In this document: positions 26,479 through 35,615 of the stretch, piece after piece
How the letters are laid out: each line of letters begins with the position of its first letter
How positions within the stretch are numbered: position 1 is the first letter of the stretch
Source of the DNA: Actinomycetota bacterium
Lineage (GTDB): Bacteria; Actinomycetota; CADDZG01; JAHWKV01
Direction of reading: 5' to 3'
NCBI GenBank assembly: GCA_030447305.1
Contig: JAUJPC010000006.1
Coordinates: forward strand, 1 to 64,000
Length of the DNA stretch: 64,000 nucleotides
The notes under the pieces: generated by a model
Told to the model about the DNA's origin: nothing
The model's database searches: none
Seen by the model: only the letters and a program-made list of their open reading frames with translations
Position numbers and translations under genes: made by a program

Positions 26479-26817
26479 TTGAAGATGCCGAACCGCAAAA
26501 GGTACCTGCGCACGCTTGTGGTGGCGCTCGCCGTCCTGGCGCTGGTGGCGGCCACGGCAGGGCCGGCGCTGGCTCAGGCGGGCGGGCAGACCTTGTCCGG
26601 GGTCATCGACCAGCTACGCAACATCCTTGTCGGCATCCTGGCCGCCCTGGCGACGCTTTTTCTGACCATCGGGGGCATCCGGTACATGACCGCCGGAGGT
26701 GACCCCGGCCACGTGGAGAAGGCGAAGGTTGCCCTGCGCTCGGCGGCGATCGGGTACGGGTTGGCGGCGCTCGCCCCGCTGCTGGTGAGCCTGCTCAAGA
26801 ACGTAGTGGGCGGATGA
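26479..26817 (+). CDS. VirB2/TrbC-like pilin of a type IV secretion system
   Basis: 112 residues. TTG 26479 follows AAAGGAG at good spacing. A signal peptide (TLVVALAVLALVAATAGPAL then AQA) is followed by a first hydrophobic helix (NILVGILAALATLFLTIGGI), a short polar hairpin (GGDPGHVEKAK) and a second helix (AIGYGLAALAPLLVSLLKNV). That is the VirB2 layout: cleaved precursor, two helices and a small loop. Subunits would build the transfer pilus or channel. The stop overlaps the start of the VirB6-like gene. Confidence 0.82.
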   Translation: MKMPNRKRYLRTLVVALAVLALVAATAGPALAQAGGQTLSGVIDQLRNILVGILAALATLFLTIGGIRYMTAGGDPGHVEKAKVALRSAAIGYGLAALAPLLVSLLKNVVGG

Positions 26818-27851
26818 GCGTAGCTGCGCGGATCGCAACGGCCGCGCTCATCGTGCTGGCCCTGCTCCTCGGGGCCGCCCCTGCCGCCGCCCAGATCGGC
26901 CCCTCGACCCAGCCGGCGGCGCAGCCTTCACCGGCACCCAGCCCGGAAGGCGATCCCGAGTTCTTCGATGTCGGCGGCCGGATCGGTCAGGCGATCAACG
27001 ACTGGTTCGCCGATCTGGTCGCCGCGGCGCTGAACCCGGCTCTCGACCTGCTCGGCCGCACCGTCCTCGCCACCCCGGACTTCACCCAGCAGTCGCGGGT
27101 CCGGGATCTATGGGGGATGTCGGCGCGAATTGCCAACTCCTTCTTCGTCCTGATGGTGATCGTCGCCGGGACCATCCTCATGGGTCACGAGACCGTCCAG
27201 ACCAGCTACTCGTTCAAAGAACTCGCTCCCCGGATCGTCTTCGGCTTCCTGGCCTCGAACCTCAGCTTGGTGGTCGCCGGACAGGCGATCAACCTCGCCA
27301 ACGGGCTCTCCCAGGCATTCCTCGGGCAGGGGGTCGGACCGGCCGAGGTCACCAACCTGATCGCCACCCTGGTCCTGAATGCGGTCACCGGGGGCAGCAT
27401 CGTGCTGGTCCTGATCGGGCTGGTGGTGGCGGTGATGGCGCTCATGCTTCTGGCGGTCTACTTGATACGGATGGCGCTCTCGGTGGTGCTCATCGTTGGC
27501 GCCCCGGTCGCCCTTGCATGCCACGCCCTGCCCCAGACCGAGGGAATCGGCCGGACCTGGTGGCGGGGGCTGGCGGCGTGCCTCGGGATTCAGGTCGCCC
27601 AGTCGGTGGTGCTGGTGACCGCCCTGCGGATCTTCTTTGCCTCAGACAGCCGCGCCATCTTGGGCCTGTCGGTCGGGGGCAGCCTGGTCGACCTGGTGGT
27701 GGTCGCCTGCCTGCTTTGGATCCTGCTCAAGGTCCCGTTCTGGGCGAGCAGGGCCGTGTTCTCCGGCAGGAGCGGCTCCACCGTCCGGCTGGTCAGAAGC
27801 TTCGTCGTGTACAAGGTGCTGCACCGGGCGGCGTCGGTGGCGGCGCTGTGA
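26814..27851 (+). CDS. VirB6/TrbL-like polytopic membrane protein
   Basis: 345 residues with a signal peptide (ALIVLALLLGAAPAAAQ), a Pro-rich linker and about seven membrane helices (NSFFVLMVIVAGTILMG, RIVFGFLASNLSLVVAGQAI, VLIGLVVAVMALMLLAVYLI, VVLIVGAPVALACHALPQTE). A conserved-looking TWWRGLAACLGIQVAQSVVL resembles TrbL/VirB6 family cores. It would form the inner-membrane part of the channel. Start and stop overlap its neighbours (ATGA, GTGA). Confidence 0.78.
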   Translation: MSVAARIATAALIVLALLLGAAPAAAQIGPSTQPAAQPSPAPSPEGDPEFFDVGGRIGQAINDWFADLVAAALNPALDLLGRTVLATPDFTQQSRVRDLWGMSARIANSFFVLMVIVAGTILMGHETVQTSYSFKELAPRIVFGFLASNLSLVVAGQAINLANGLSQAFLGQGVGPAEVTNLIATLVLNAVTGGSIVLVLIGLVVAVMALMLLAVYLIRMALSVVLIVGAPVALACHALPQTEGIGRTWWRGLAACLGIQVAQSVVLVTALRIFFASDSRAILGLSVGGSLVDLVVVACLLWILLKVPFWASRAVFSGRSGSTVRLVRSFVVYKVLHRAASVAAL

Positions 27852-30469
27852 ACCGGGTACGGATACCGGCCGACGTCGAGCGGGAGGACCGCATCCTCGC
27901 CGGGCTGACCGGCCGGCAGCTGCTGATCCTCGCCCCGGCAACGATCGCTCTCTGGGCGGCGTTCGCAGCCTCCCGCCGGGTGGTTTCGCCTCTGCTTTTC
28001 GCCGTCCTGGCATTGCCTTTCGCCTTCGGGGCGCTGACCCTGGCCCTGGGCCGCCTGGACGGGCTGGGGGCGGACCGGCTTGCCTGGGCCGCCCTCCGCC
28101 AGCGCCGGGCACCACGTCGCCTGGTTCCCTCGGCCGACGAAGCTGGATCTACGGTACGAAGACGCGGCAAGGAATCCCCGAATCGGCTCGGGCGGCTGGA
28201 GTTGCCCGCCAGGTCGATCGACGACCGCGGCATCGTCGACCTGGGCAGGAACGGCTACGCCCTGATCTGCTCGGCAACCTGGATCAACTTCGGGCTGCGA
28301 AGCCCCGAGGAGCAGGCGGTGCTGGTCGGGGCGTTCGCCAGGTTCCTGAACTCGGTGGGCACTCCGCTGCAGATCGTCGTCCGAGCGGAGCGGGCCGACC
28401 TCTCGCAGAAGGTTTCCGATCTAAGACATGCTGCCGCGACGATGCCGCACGCCGCCCTCACCGCGGCGGCGCTCGAGCACGCCGGCTTCCTCGAGGCGTT
28501 GGCCGAAAGTCGGGAAGTCTTTCGGAGCCGGGTCCTGGTCATCTTTAGGGAGCCCCGCTCCGCAAGCCAGTCTGCCGGGATTTTGAGGCGGCGTGCCGAG
28601 GACGCCCGGACCGCCCTGGCAGCCGCAGGGATCACTCTGACACCGCTTTCGGCATTTGAGGCCTATCAGGTGCTGGCCCGGGCCGCCGACCCCGAACTGT
28701 CCCGACAGACCCCGCCTTCGGGATCCGCCGACCGGATCGTCACCGCCCAGGTCGCAACCGCCCCGGGAACCGGCAGATCGGGTGAGAGCTACGAGCCGCA
28801 TCTTCCCGACTCGGTCGAGGTGCTCCCCAAGTCGCTGCGGGTCGGGGAGCACCTGTGCCGCACCTTTGCGACAACCGGCTACCCGAGGGAGGTCGGGCCC
28901 GGCTGGCTCGAGCCGGTGCTCGGATTCGGGGAGCGGGCGGAGGTCGCCCTTCATATCGATCCGATCCCTCCCGAGCTCGCCGCTTACCGGCTCCGCCGTC
29001 AGCGCGCTCGCCTCGAGTCCTCCCGGCGCCTGGATGCCGAGCGGGGCATGCTCGCCGATCCCGACCTCGAGGTGGCGGTTGCCGATGCCCACGACCTGGC
29101 CGGGCGGCTGGCTCGCGGCGAGGGGCGGCTCTTCCGGGTCGGCCTCTACGTCACCTTGTGGGCCCAGAGCGAGGCGGAGGTGGAGCAGTCCTCGCGCAAG
29201 CTCCGCGCCCTTATGGCGTCCCTGCTCCTGCAGGCCCATCCGGCGAGCTGGCGCTCCCTTCAGGGATGGGTTTCCACTCTGCCCCTCTGTCTCGACTCTT
29301 TGGGCATCGGCCGCACGTTCGACACCCAGGCGCTCGCCGCCGCCTTTCCCTTTGCTTCGGCGGAGTCGCAACACTCGGCCGGCGTGCTCTACGGAAAGAA
29401 CTCCCGCACCTCGGGGCTGGTGCTGTGGGACCGGTTCGCCCAGCCGAACTACAACTCGGTCATCCTCGCCCGCTCCGGCGCCGGCAAGAGCTATCTGGCA
29501 AAGCTCGAGGCACTCCGCAGCCTGTATGCCGGCGTCCGGGTGCTGGTGATCGATCCCGAGGACGAGTACCGGCGGATGGCCGAGGCGGTGGGCGGCACGT
29601 GCGTCGGTCTCGGCGCCGCCGGCTGCCGCCTCAACCCGTTCGAGCTCGGCCAGGAGCCGGATGCGCTGGTTAGGCGGGGTCTTTTCATCCATACCCTAGT
29701 GGGACTCCTGCTCGGCGCCGAGCCTCCCCCGGCGGCCAGGGCCGCGCTGGATCGGGCGATCGTCGGCGCCTACTCCGCCGCCGGGATCACCAGCGACCCG
29801 GGTACCCACCGGCTGCCCGCACCGGTCATGTCCGATCTGCAGCGGGCGCTGAAAGCCCAGGGAGACCGGGAGTCCGAGGAGCTGGCGGAGCGCCTGGCGC
29901 CCTTCGTGTCGGGAACCTTCCGGAGCCTCTTCGACGGGCCGAGCACCGTCCAGGACGAGGGGCAGCTGGTGGTCTTCAGCCTGAGGCGGCTGCCCGAGGA
30001 GCTGAAGGGCGCGGGCACCCTGGTGGTGCTCGACGCCATCTGGCGGCAGCTATCGGATGCGGCCAACAACGGGCCGAAGCTGGTTCTGATCGATGAGGCC
30101 TGGCTGCTGATGCGCGATCCCCGGGGGGCCAGGTTCCTGTTCCGGCTCGCCAAGTCGGCGCGAAAGCTTTGGTGCGGCCTGACGGTGGTGACCCAGGACG
30201 CCGGCGACCTGCTGGAAAGCGAACTCGGCCGGGCGGTGGTTGCCAACGCCGCCACCCAGATCCTGCTCCGGCAGGCTCCCCAGGCGCTGTCCCGGCTGGT
30301 GGAGTCGTTCGACCTGTCGGAGGGGGAGCGGGCATTCCTCGCCGGCGCCCGACCCGGCGAGGGCCTTTTGATCGGCGGAGCCGACCGGGTGGGCTTCCGG
30401 GCCCTGGCGAGTCCCGCCGAGCACCGGCTGATCACCACCGACCCGGCGGAACTGGCACGAGAGGACTGA
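27848..30469 (+). CDS. PrgI-VirB4 fusion ATPase
   Basis: 873 residues. The first 100 resemble PrgI-family proteins (NRVRIPADVEREDRILAGLT, then two membrane helices in LILAPATIALWAAFAAS and LLFAVLALPFAFGALTLAL), usually a separate gene. The rest is a VirB4/TraC ATPase with an N-terminal domain, Walker A ARSGAGKSYLAK (Lys547) and Walker B PKLVLIDEAWLLM (Asp749). Such ATPases energise pilus assembly and substrate transfer. GTG 27848 overlaps the previous stop (GTGA); the frame is open further upstream, but only in a shadow of the VirB6-like gene. Confidence 0.88.
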   Translation: MNRVRIPADVEREDRILAGLTGRQLLILAPATIALWAAFAASRRVVSPLLFAVLALPFAFGALTLALGRLDGLGADRLAWAALRQRRAPRRLVPSADEAGSTVRRRGKESPNRLGRLELPARSIDDRGIVDLGRNGYALICSATWINFGLRSPEEQAVLVGAFARFLNSVGTPLQIVVRAERADLSQKVSDLRHAAATMPHAALTAAALEHAGFLEALAESREVFRSRVLVIFREPRSASQSAGILRRRAEDARTALAAAGITLTPLSAFEAYQVLARAADPELSRQTPPSGSADRIVTAQVATAPGTGRSGESYEPHLPDSVEVLPKSLRVGEHLCRTFATTGYPREVGPGWLEPVLGFGERAEVALHIDPIPPELAAYRLRRQRARLESSRRLDAERGMLADPDLEVAVADAHDLAGRLARGEGRLFRVGLYVTLWAQSEAEVEQSSRKLRALMASLLLQAHPASWRSLQGWVSTLPLCLDSLGIGRTFDTQALAAAFPFASAESQHSAGVLYGKNSRTSGLVLWDRFAQPNYNSVILARSGAGKSYLAKLEALRSLYAGVRVLVIDPEDEYRRMAEAVGGTCVGLGAAGCRLNPFELGQEPDALVRRGLFIHTLVGLLLGAEPPPAARAALDRAIVGAYSAAGITSDPGTHRLPAPVMSDLQRALKAQGDRESEELAERLAPFVSGTFRSLFDGPSTVQDEGQLVVFSLRRLPEELKGAGTLVVLDAIWRQLSDAANNGPKLVLIDEAWLLMRDPRGARFLFRLAKSARKLWCGLTVVTQDAGDLLESELGRAVVANAATQILLRQAPQALSRLVESFDLSEGERAFLAGARPGEGLLIGGADRVGFRALASPAEHRLITTDPAELARED

Positions 30470-30473
30470 CCCG

Positions 30474-31604
30474 GTGAGGTGGACGGTGGGCGGCCTCGCC
30501 GCCGTGTTCTTAATGCCCGTGCTGTTCATCGCCGCCGCGTTCGGGGCCGTCTCACCGGTCCCCGCTACCCAGCTGGACTGGGGCGGGAGCCCGGAGAGCC
30601 TGTCGGAGATACCGGATGCCATGCTCGAGCTGTATCGGCAGGCGGCGGCAAGGTTCGGGGTTCCGATGCCGGTGCTTGCCGCCGTCGGAAAGGTCGAGTG
30701 CGACCACAACCGCAATCCGGCGTGCGCCCGTCCCAACTCCGCCGGAGCGCTCGGGCCGATGCAGTTCCTGCCGGCGACCTTCGCCCGCTACGGCGGCGCC
30801 TCGGGCAGCCCCAACCCGTCCGTCCTCGACCCGAGGGACGCGGTCTTTGCCGCCGCCGCCAAGCTGGCCGCCGATCGAGTGGCGGAGGATCCCTGGGCGG
30901 CTCTGTACTCCTACAACCACTCCGACGGCTACGTCTCGGCGGTGGTGGGGTGGGCGGTGGCCTACGGCTGGGCTCCGGGCAACTCCACCCTGACGCGCGC
31001 CGTACTTCACCACCCCAACCTGTCGCTGCGCGGCCCGGCCCGGGCGGACGTAGCCGCCGGCCGGGTCGACGGGCGGGTCCTCGCCGCCCTCGCGGTGCTG
31101 GCGAACGGCTACCGCCTCGGGGAGCTGGGCCCGTTTGTGTCGGGGCACTCTACGTACGTCGCCGGAACCGACCGGATCTCCAACCACTTCCTCGGACGGG
31201 CGGTCGACCTCCCCGTCGTCAACGGCAGGGCGGTGTCGTCGGCGAACCGCTCCGCCCGCTCGCTGGTGACCGATCTGCTGGATCTACCCCCGGCGCTCGT
31301 TCCCGACGAGATCGGGGCACCGTGGGAGGTCGACGCCTCCGGCGTCGACGTCTTCACCGCCGACCACGCCGACCACATCCACCTTGGGTACGGACCCCAA
31401 GTGACGTTTATTGCATCTGATGAAGGATTCGAGGACTCTGACGATCGATCCCGTACGTACCCGCCGTCGGTTCGAGGGGGTCGCTATCCCATCTCTGGAT
31501 CATACGCTGCGCCCGGTCCCGGGCACGGTAATCCCGCCTCGCTTGCATCAGATGCACGATACTCGCGTCCAGTTGTCGTTGATAGAAAGGTCCTGGATGC
31601 CTAA
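30474..31604 (+). CDS. Lytic transglycosylase-peptidase fusion (VirB1-like), 3' end disturbed
   Basis: 376 residues as read. After a membrane anchor or signal (LAAVFLMPVLFIAAAFG) comes a lysozyme-like SLT domain (VLAAVGKVECDHNRNPACAR with the catalytic Glu, SAGALGPMQFLPATFARYGG). A second domain has SNHFLGRAVDLPVVNG and DHADHIHLGYG, a metal-peptidase-like His/Asp pattern of the M15 type. Both would open peptidoglycan for the transfer channel. From about 31404 the sequence no longer looks like protein and runs into the upstream region of a recombinase gene. A natural C-terminus may therefore have been replaced by insertion of the next module. Confidence 0.8.
   Translation: MRWTVGGLAAVFLMPVLFIAAAFGAVSPVPATQLDWGGSPESLSEIPDAMLELYRQAAARFGVPMPVLAAVGKVECDHNRNPACARPNSAGALGPMQFLPATFARYGGASGSPNPSVLDPRDAVFAAAAKLAADRVAEDPWAALYSYNHSDGYVSAVVGWAVAYGWAPGNSTLTRAVLHHPNLSLRGPARADVAAGRVDGRVLAALAVLANGYRLGELGPFVSGHSTYVAGTDRISNHFLGRAVDLPVVNGRAVSSANRSARSLVTDLLDLPPALVPDEIGAPWEVDASGVDVFTADHADHIHLGYGPQVTFIASDEGFEDSDDRSRTYPPSVRGGRYPISGSYAAPGPGHGNPASLASDARYSRPVVVDRKVLDA
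31412..31556. repeat. Pair of TGCATC-N-GATGCA palindromes upstream of the recombinase
   Basis: TGCATCAGATGCA (31544-31556) is a perfect palindrome around one base. A near copy, TGCATCTGATGAA, lies at 31412-31424, so 11 bases are inverted between the two. They bracket the 5' region of the recombinase gene and could be recombinase binding sites, an operator, or an end of the inserted module. Confidence 0.5.
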
Positions 31605-32718
31605 CAGAAGAGTCGACATTGCCGGCGCGGCGCATCTGATCCTCGTTCCCGGCACCACCCTGCTGCACCCCGAAGAAACGGTTCTGGAGGCGATGCTGAC
31701 TGGCTGGACGCACCAGATGCGCAGCCGGCTCTTGGCTCAGGGATCCATCGCTCCGCGGATTGCAACGGTGCGTCGCTTTTACGAGTTCACCAATGAGTAT
31801 CCCTGGCGATGGAGTCCCAGTGACCTGGAAGAGTGGACGTCATCTCTGGTTTCCGATCCGCGGCCTCTAGCTCACTCGACGGTGCGCAGCTACCAGCTGG
31901 CGGTGGCCATGTTCCTGGACTACCTGACTGACCGTCGCTACAGCTGGGCCGAGGAGTGCGAGCAGCGCTTCGGGACCCACCCGGTGCAGATCTGCCACGA
32001 GTGGAACATGGCCACCCACACTAACGGCTACGAGGGCAGGCCGGCGGTGAGGCCGATGTCGAGGGAAGAGTTGCAATCCTTCTTTGACTTCGCCGACGAT
32101 CAAGTCGAGAAGGCTCGCCGCCTCGGGCGGAAGGGATGGATCGCAGCCTTCCGGGACGCCACCCTGTTCAAGGCCATCTACGGTTGGGGGCTCAGGCGCC
32201 GGGAAGCGGCCAAGCTCGACCTGATCGACTTCGGCCCCAACGCTGCTTGCCCCGAATTCGGTGGCTTCGGGATGCTCTCGGTCCGCTGGGGCAAGGCGGT
32301 CAAAGGCAGTCCTCCTCGACGGCGAAACGTCCTGTCCGTGATGCCCTGGGCGGTGGAGGCGCTTGAGCAGTACGTCGCCGAAGTCCGTCCTTGCTACTGG
32401 TCCGGGGCACCGCTGTGGCCGACCGAACGGGGAGGTCGTATCCAGGCACAGTACGTGTCCGACCGCTTCAACGACTACCGCCAGGAGCTAGGGCTGGGCG
32501 CCGAGCTGCATCCCCACTGCCTTCGCCACTCTTACGTGACCCATCTGATCGAGGACGGTTTCGATCCGTTCTTCGTTCAACAGCAAGTCGGCCATGCCTG
32601 GGGATCGACCACGGCGCTGTACACCGGCGTCAGTTCCGACTTCAAGAATCGGGTCTTACGGAAGGCCCTCGATTCCATCTACCTGGGTGCAGTCAACCAG
32701 ACAGGAGAGACCAGATGA
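31597..32718 (+). CDS. Tyrosine recombinase of a three-gene module
   Basis: 373 residues from ATG 31597 (GAAAGG upstream); longer in-frame starts run through the palindromic region. Catalytic residues are in place: Arg in YGWGLRRREAAKLDL, His-x-x-Arg in HPHCLRHSYVTHLIEDGF, and His and Tyr in QVGHAWGSTTALYTGV. The N-terminal SAM-like domain covers RFYEFTNEYPWRWSPSDLEE. The stop overlaps the HTH gene (ATGA). The module (recombinase, HTH, zinc-ribbon recombinase) resembles Tn554-like recombinase groups in layout. Confidence 0.88.
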   Translation: MPNRRVDIAGAAHLILVPGTTLLHPEETVLEAMLTGWTHQMRSRLLAQGSIAPRIATVRRFYEFTNEYPWRWSPSDLEEWTSSLVSDPRPLAHSTVRSYQLAVAMFLDYLTDRRYSWAEECEQRFGTHPVQICHEWNMATHTNGYEGRPAVRPMSREELQSFFDFADDQVEKARRLGRKGWIAAFRDATLFKAIYGWGLRRREAAKLDLIDFGPNAACPEFGGFGMLSVRWGKAVKGSPPRRRNVLSVMPWAVEALEQYVAEVRPCYWSGAPLWPTERGGRIQAQYVSDRFNDYRQELGLGAELHPHCLRHSYVTHLIEDGFDPFFVQQQVGHAWGSTTALYTGVSSDFKNRVLRKALDSIYLGAVNQTGETR

Positions 32719-33047
32719 CCCTTAAGGACGCCAAGCTCGACTACCTCTGGAATCTGCGCCAGCTGATGGCTGCCCGCAACATGTTTTCAACCACCGACCT
32801 CGCCCCTCTACTGGAAGAGCGCGGCATCCATCTGTCTGCCGCCCAGGTCTACCGGCTGGTGACCCAGGTTCCGGAGAGGCTTAGCCTGAGGACGCTGGTG
32901 GCGCTCTGCGACATCCTCGAGTGCTCCCCGAGCGACCTCATCGAGCCGGCAGCCGGAGCCAAACCCGAAACCGTGAAGGCCGTCGCATCAGGTGGCGGGA
33001 AGGCCAAGGCCGTTACCCCCACCCGGGCCAGGGTTGCCAAGCGATGA
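32715..33047 (+). CDS. XRE/Cro-type helix-turn-helix protein
   Basis: 110 residues. A compact HTH domain is seen (LWNLRQLMAARNMFSTTDLA, HLSAAQVYRLVTQVPERLSL, RTLVALCDILECSPSDLIEP), followed by a basic, Ala/Lys-rich tail. The family is common between recombinase genes in actinobacterial mobile modules and probably regulates or assists recombination. Its start and stop both overlap neighbours by four bases (ATGA). Confidence 0.82.
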   Translation: MTLKDAKLDYLWNLRQLMAARNMFSTTDLAPLLEERGIHLSAAQVYRLVTQVPERLSLRTLVALCDILECSPSDLIEPAAGAKPETVKAVASGGGKAKAVTPTRARVAKR

Positions 33048-35163
33048 GCTGGGAGGACCGTCCTTTCGACTGCTCTCGGTGCGGAGCACACCGACTGCGT
33101 TGCGGCATGGGGTGGAAGACCGGCTCACCTATCTGCAAGACCTGCTACGCACACGATCTAAGTGTTCCGGAGGCAGTCCTGAAAAAGCGGGTGGTCATCC
33201 AGGCCGTCAGAAGACTGGAGCCGCAGCTGTCCGAGGAGCAGATCGCCGGGGCCATCGAGGCATCGGTGGACAGCCACGGCGGTCTGCGGACACTCGCGCG
33301 CCAGGTCAGCTCCACGCCGGAGGTTCTGCTGGGCTCATCGCTTTCAACCAAACTCACATGCGGCTTCGTCGAGCAGTTGCTTGCGGCAGGCGCAATCGCA
33401 GTCAGTCTGCCGGTCTGCCCGGCATGCGGCAAGAGTGCTCCGATCCAAAAGGCCGGCCCCGACCTGCGTGCCTGCACAAGCTGCGAGACCCGCCGGGCCG
33501 GACATCTGCCCTGCTCGAAGTGCAACAAGACCCGCCGGGTAGCTGGCCGAGGCGAGAGCGGCGAGCCACTGTGCAGCTCCTGCCGTGCAAAGGATCCCAC
33601 CCTGTGGAGGACCTGCAGCATCTGCGGAGAGCTTGGGAGGGTCAACCAGCGCACCGAAAGTGGCGAGGCTGTTTGCCTGGTTGCTACCGGCAACCTCCGG
33701 GTTGCTGCGATGTCTGCAAGCGGGTCCGGATGATCACTTCCCGTAACCAAGGCCGGGCGCTGTGCTCCACCTGCTACGTGCGTTTCGGGCACCGCAAGCC
33801 CTGCGGGCGCTGCGGCCGGGTGCGCAGGATCGCCCGCAAGGCCACCGAGGACACCCCTCAGCTTTGTCACGCCTGCTGGTGGGAACCGATCGCGGTCTGC
33901 AGTAGGTGCGGATTGGAGGGGATGTGCAACGGCATCCAGCGAGGGGCACCCCTGTGTCTGCGCTGTCGGCTCGACGACCGTCTGACCGCGCTGGTCCTGC
34001 CGGATCGAGAGGCGCCCGAATGGTTCATGCCGCTTCGTGAGGCGATCCTCACCGTCGGCAACCCACGTTCAGGCCACGTTTGGGTAGGGCGCAGCCCCGC
34101 CATCGCGGTGCTTCGGGATCTTGCCAGCGAGACGATCCCACTGAGTCATGAGGCGCTGGACACCCTGCCTCAAACTCCTTCGATCACTCATCTGCGTGAC
34201 CTGCTGATTGCCTCAGGCGCACTACCGGAACGAGACCCCTACCTAACCAGGCTTGAGAAGACGATCGAAGCCAGTGCAGCTTCGACCGCCGACCCCCACG
34301 CCGCCCGAACCTTGAGGGCTTTCGGCAGATGGGGCGTGCTTCAACCCCTGCGGCGCAAGTACGAGCGCCAGGAGTTGGGCACGATCGCGGTCAAGAACGT
34401 GAGAGTAGTGGTTGAAGATGCTGCACGCTTTCTTGCCTGGCTTCAAGGCCGGAGCAAATCGCTCTCCCAATGCAGTCAAGCCGATCTGGATAAGTGGCTT
34501 GCCACCCACTCCAGCTCCCGCCAGCCGGCCCGAACATTCATCGTCTTCGCCATGAACAAGGGGGCGATGAGCAAACTGTCGCTGCCCAAGATCGTCAAAT
34601 CGCCTCCAACGGCGTCCAGCGACCTGAACGGACGGCTCGCCATGGCCCACCGGCTTCTGACTGACGAGGGGCTCGACCCAGCCGACCGTGTGGTTGGAGC
34701 TCTGGTGGTGATCTACGGCCAGCGTCTGACCAACGTCGCCAAGTTGACCGTCGAGGACATCATCGAGGAGGGGGGTCAGATCTTTCTCAAATTGGGGAAC
34801 GACGCGCTCCTCATACCAGCTCCGCTCGGGACCTTTCTACAGAAGCTTCCCTGGCGACGCCAGATTGGGGTCGCCGGCAACCTTCAGTCCTCGAACTGGC
34901 TCTTCCCCGGCCGGCAGGCGGGACGCCATCAGCACCCGGACCATCTGAGGGTGCGGCTCAAGAGAATCGGCATTCGGTGCAACCCAAGCCGCAACGCAGC
35001 CCTCATCCAGCTCGGAAGCGAAGTCCCCGCACTGGTCATGGCCGACCTTCTCAATCTTCACCCCAGCACCGCCTTCAGATGGACCGGGATCTCAGGTGGC
35101 AACTGGACACACTACGCAGCCGACCGGACCCGGTCGTTCGACCTCAGAGGGGAGATCAATTAG
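33044..35163 (+). CDS. Zinc-ribbon protein with recombinase-like C-terminus, one frameshift
   Basis: ATG 33044 opens a chain of CxxC pairs (FDCSRCGAHRL, CKTCYAHD, CPACGKSAP, CTSCETRRAGHLPCSKCNK, CSICGELGRV). Near 33680 one base is missing, and the next frame goes on with CDVCKRVR, KPCGRCGRVRRIARK and CSRCGLEGMC. A long helical region with a recombinase-like core follows (VVGALVVIYGQRLTNVAKLT). Total about 706 residues. The C-terminus lacks a clear His-x-x-Arg...Tyr set, so it may be a non-catalytic partner, like TnpB/TnpC subunits of recombinase groups. It would be intact but for the single indel, which may be a sequencing error. Confidence 0.7.
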
Positions 35164-35243
35164 ATGAAATTCTCAAGACACAGCACACCTGCAGCCGAGA
35201 CTCGGATGGCTCCGTCATTGTCTCTCGATCGATGGAGGAGCCG

Positions 35244-35615
35244 ATGCGTCTGATTTGGATTGGCCTTGCAAGTTTCTTTGGAGGAATCAGCCGCTATCTC
35301 GTCGAGGGCTGGGTGAGCTCGGCAACTCGCGGTTCGTTTCCGTTGGGAACTCTTGTGGTCAACGCGACCGGCTCGTTTCTTCTCGGATTGATCTTCACGG
35401 TGCTCACCGAGCGGTTCCTCCCGCATCCCGACTTTCGGGTCGCGGCCACCGTCGGTTTCGTGGGCGCCTACACAACGTTTTCGACGTTCGCCTTCGAGAC
35501 ATTCAGGCTTGCTGAGGACGGTGCGATGGCGCTAGCCGCGCTGAATGTTGTTGCCTCGATCGCTGTCGGCCTGATTGCGGTGTGGCTCGGAATCGTTGCG
35601 GGGAGGGCACTATGA
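35244..35615 (+). CDS. crcB: CrcB/FluC fluoride channel
   Basis: 123 residues and four membrane helices; ATG 35244 has GGAGGAG upstream. Family marks: FFGGISRYLVEGW, LVVNATGSFLLGLIF (conserved Asn and Gly) and GFVGAYTTFSTFAFE with the TTFST phenylalanine/threonine track. Fluc channels work as antiparallel dimers and let fluoride leave the cell. Many species carry two half-length copies; only one is present here. The stop overlaps the DUF190 gene. No fluoride riboswitch was recognised upstream. Confidence 0.92.
   Translation: MRLIWIGLASFFGGISRYLVEGWVSSATRGSFPLGTLVVNATGSFLLGLIFTVLTERFLPHPDFRVAATVGFVGAYTTFSTFAFETFRLAEDGAMALAALNVVASIAVGLIAVWLGIVAGRAL

Noticed and set aside
27110-27847. Long N-terminal extension of the VirB4 protein
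   Set aside because: The open frame is an Arg/Gly/Pro-rich shadow of the VirB6-like gene. GTG 27848 overlaps the stop and begins the PrgI-like sequence.
28655-29673. Long alternative-frame ORFs inside the VirB4 gene
   Set aside because: High GC keeps several frames open. Their Pro/Ser/Arg-rich products lack any domain, while the main frame has Walker motifs.
35164-35243. Fluoride (crcB-type) riboswitch upstream of crcB
   Set aside because: The 80 bases contain GGATGG-like bits, but the consensus pseudoknot and helix order cannot be drawn.
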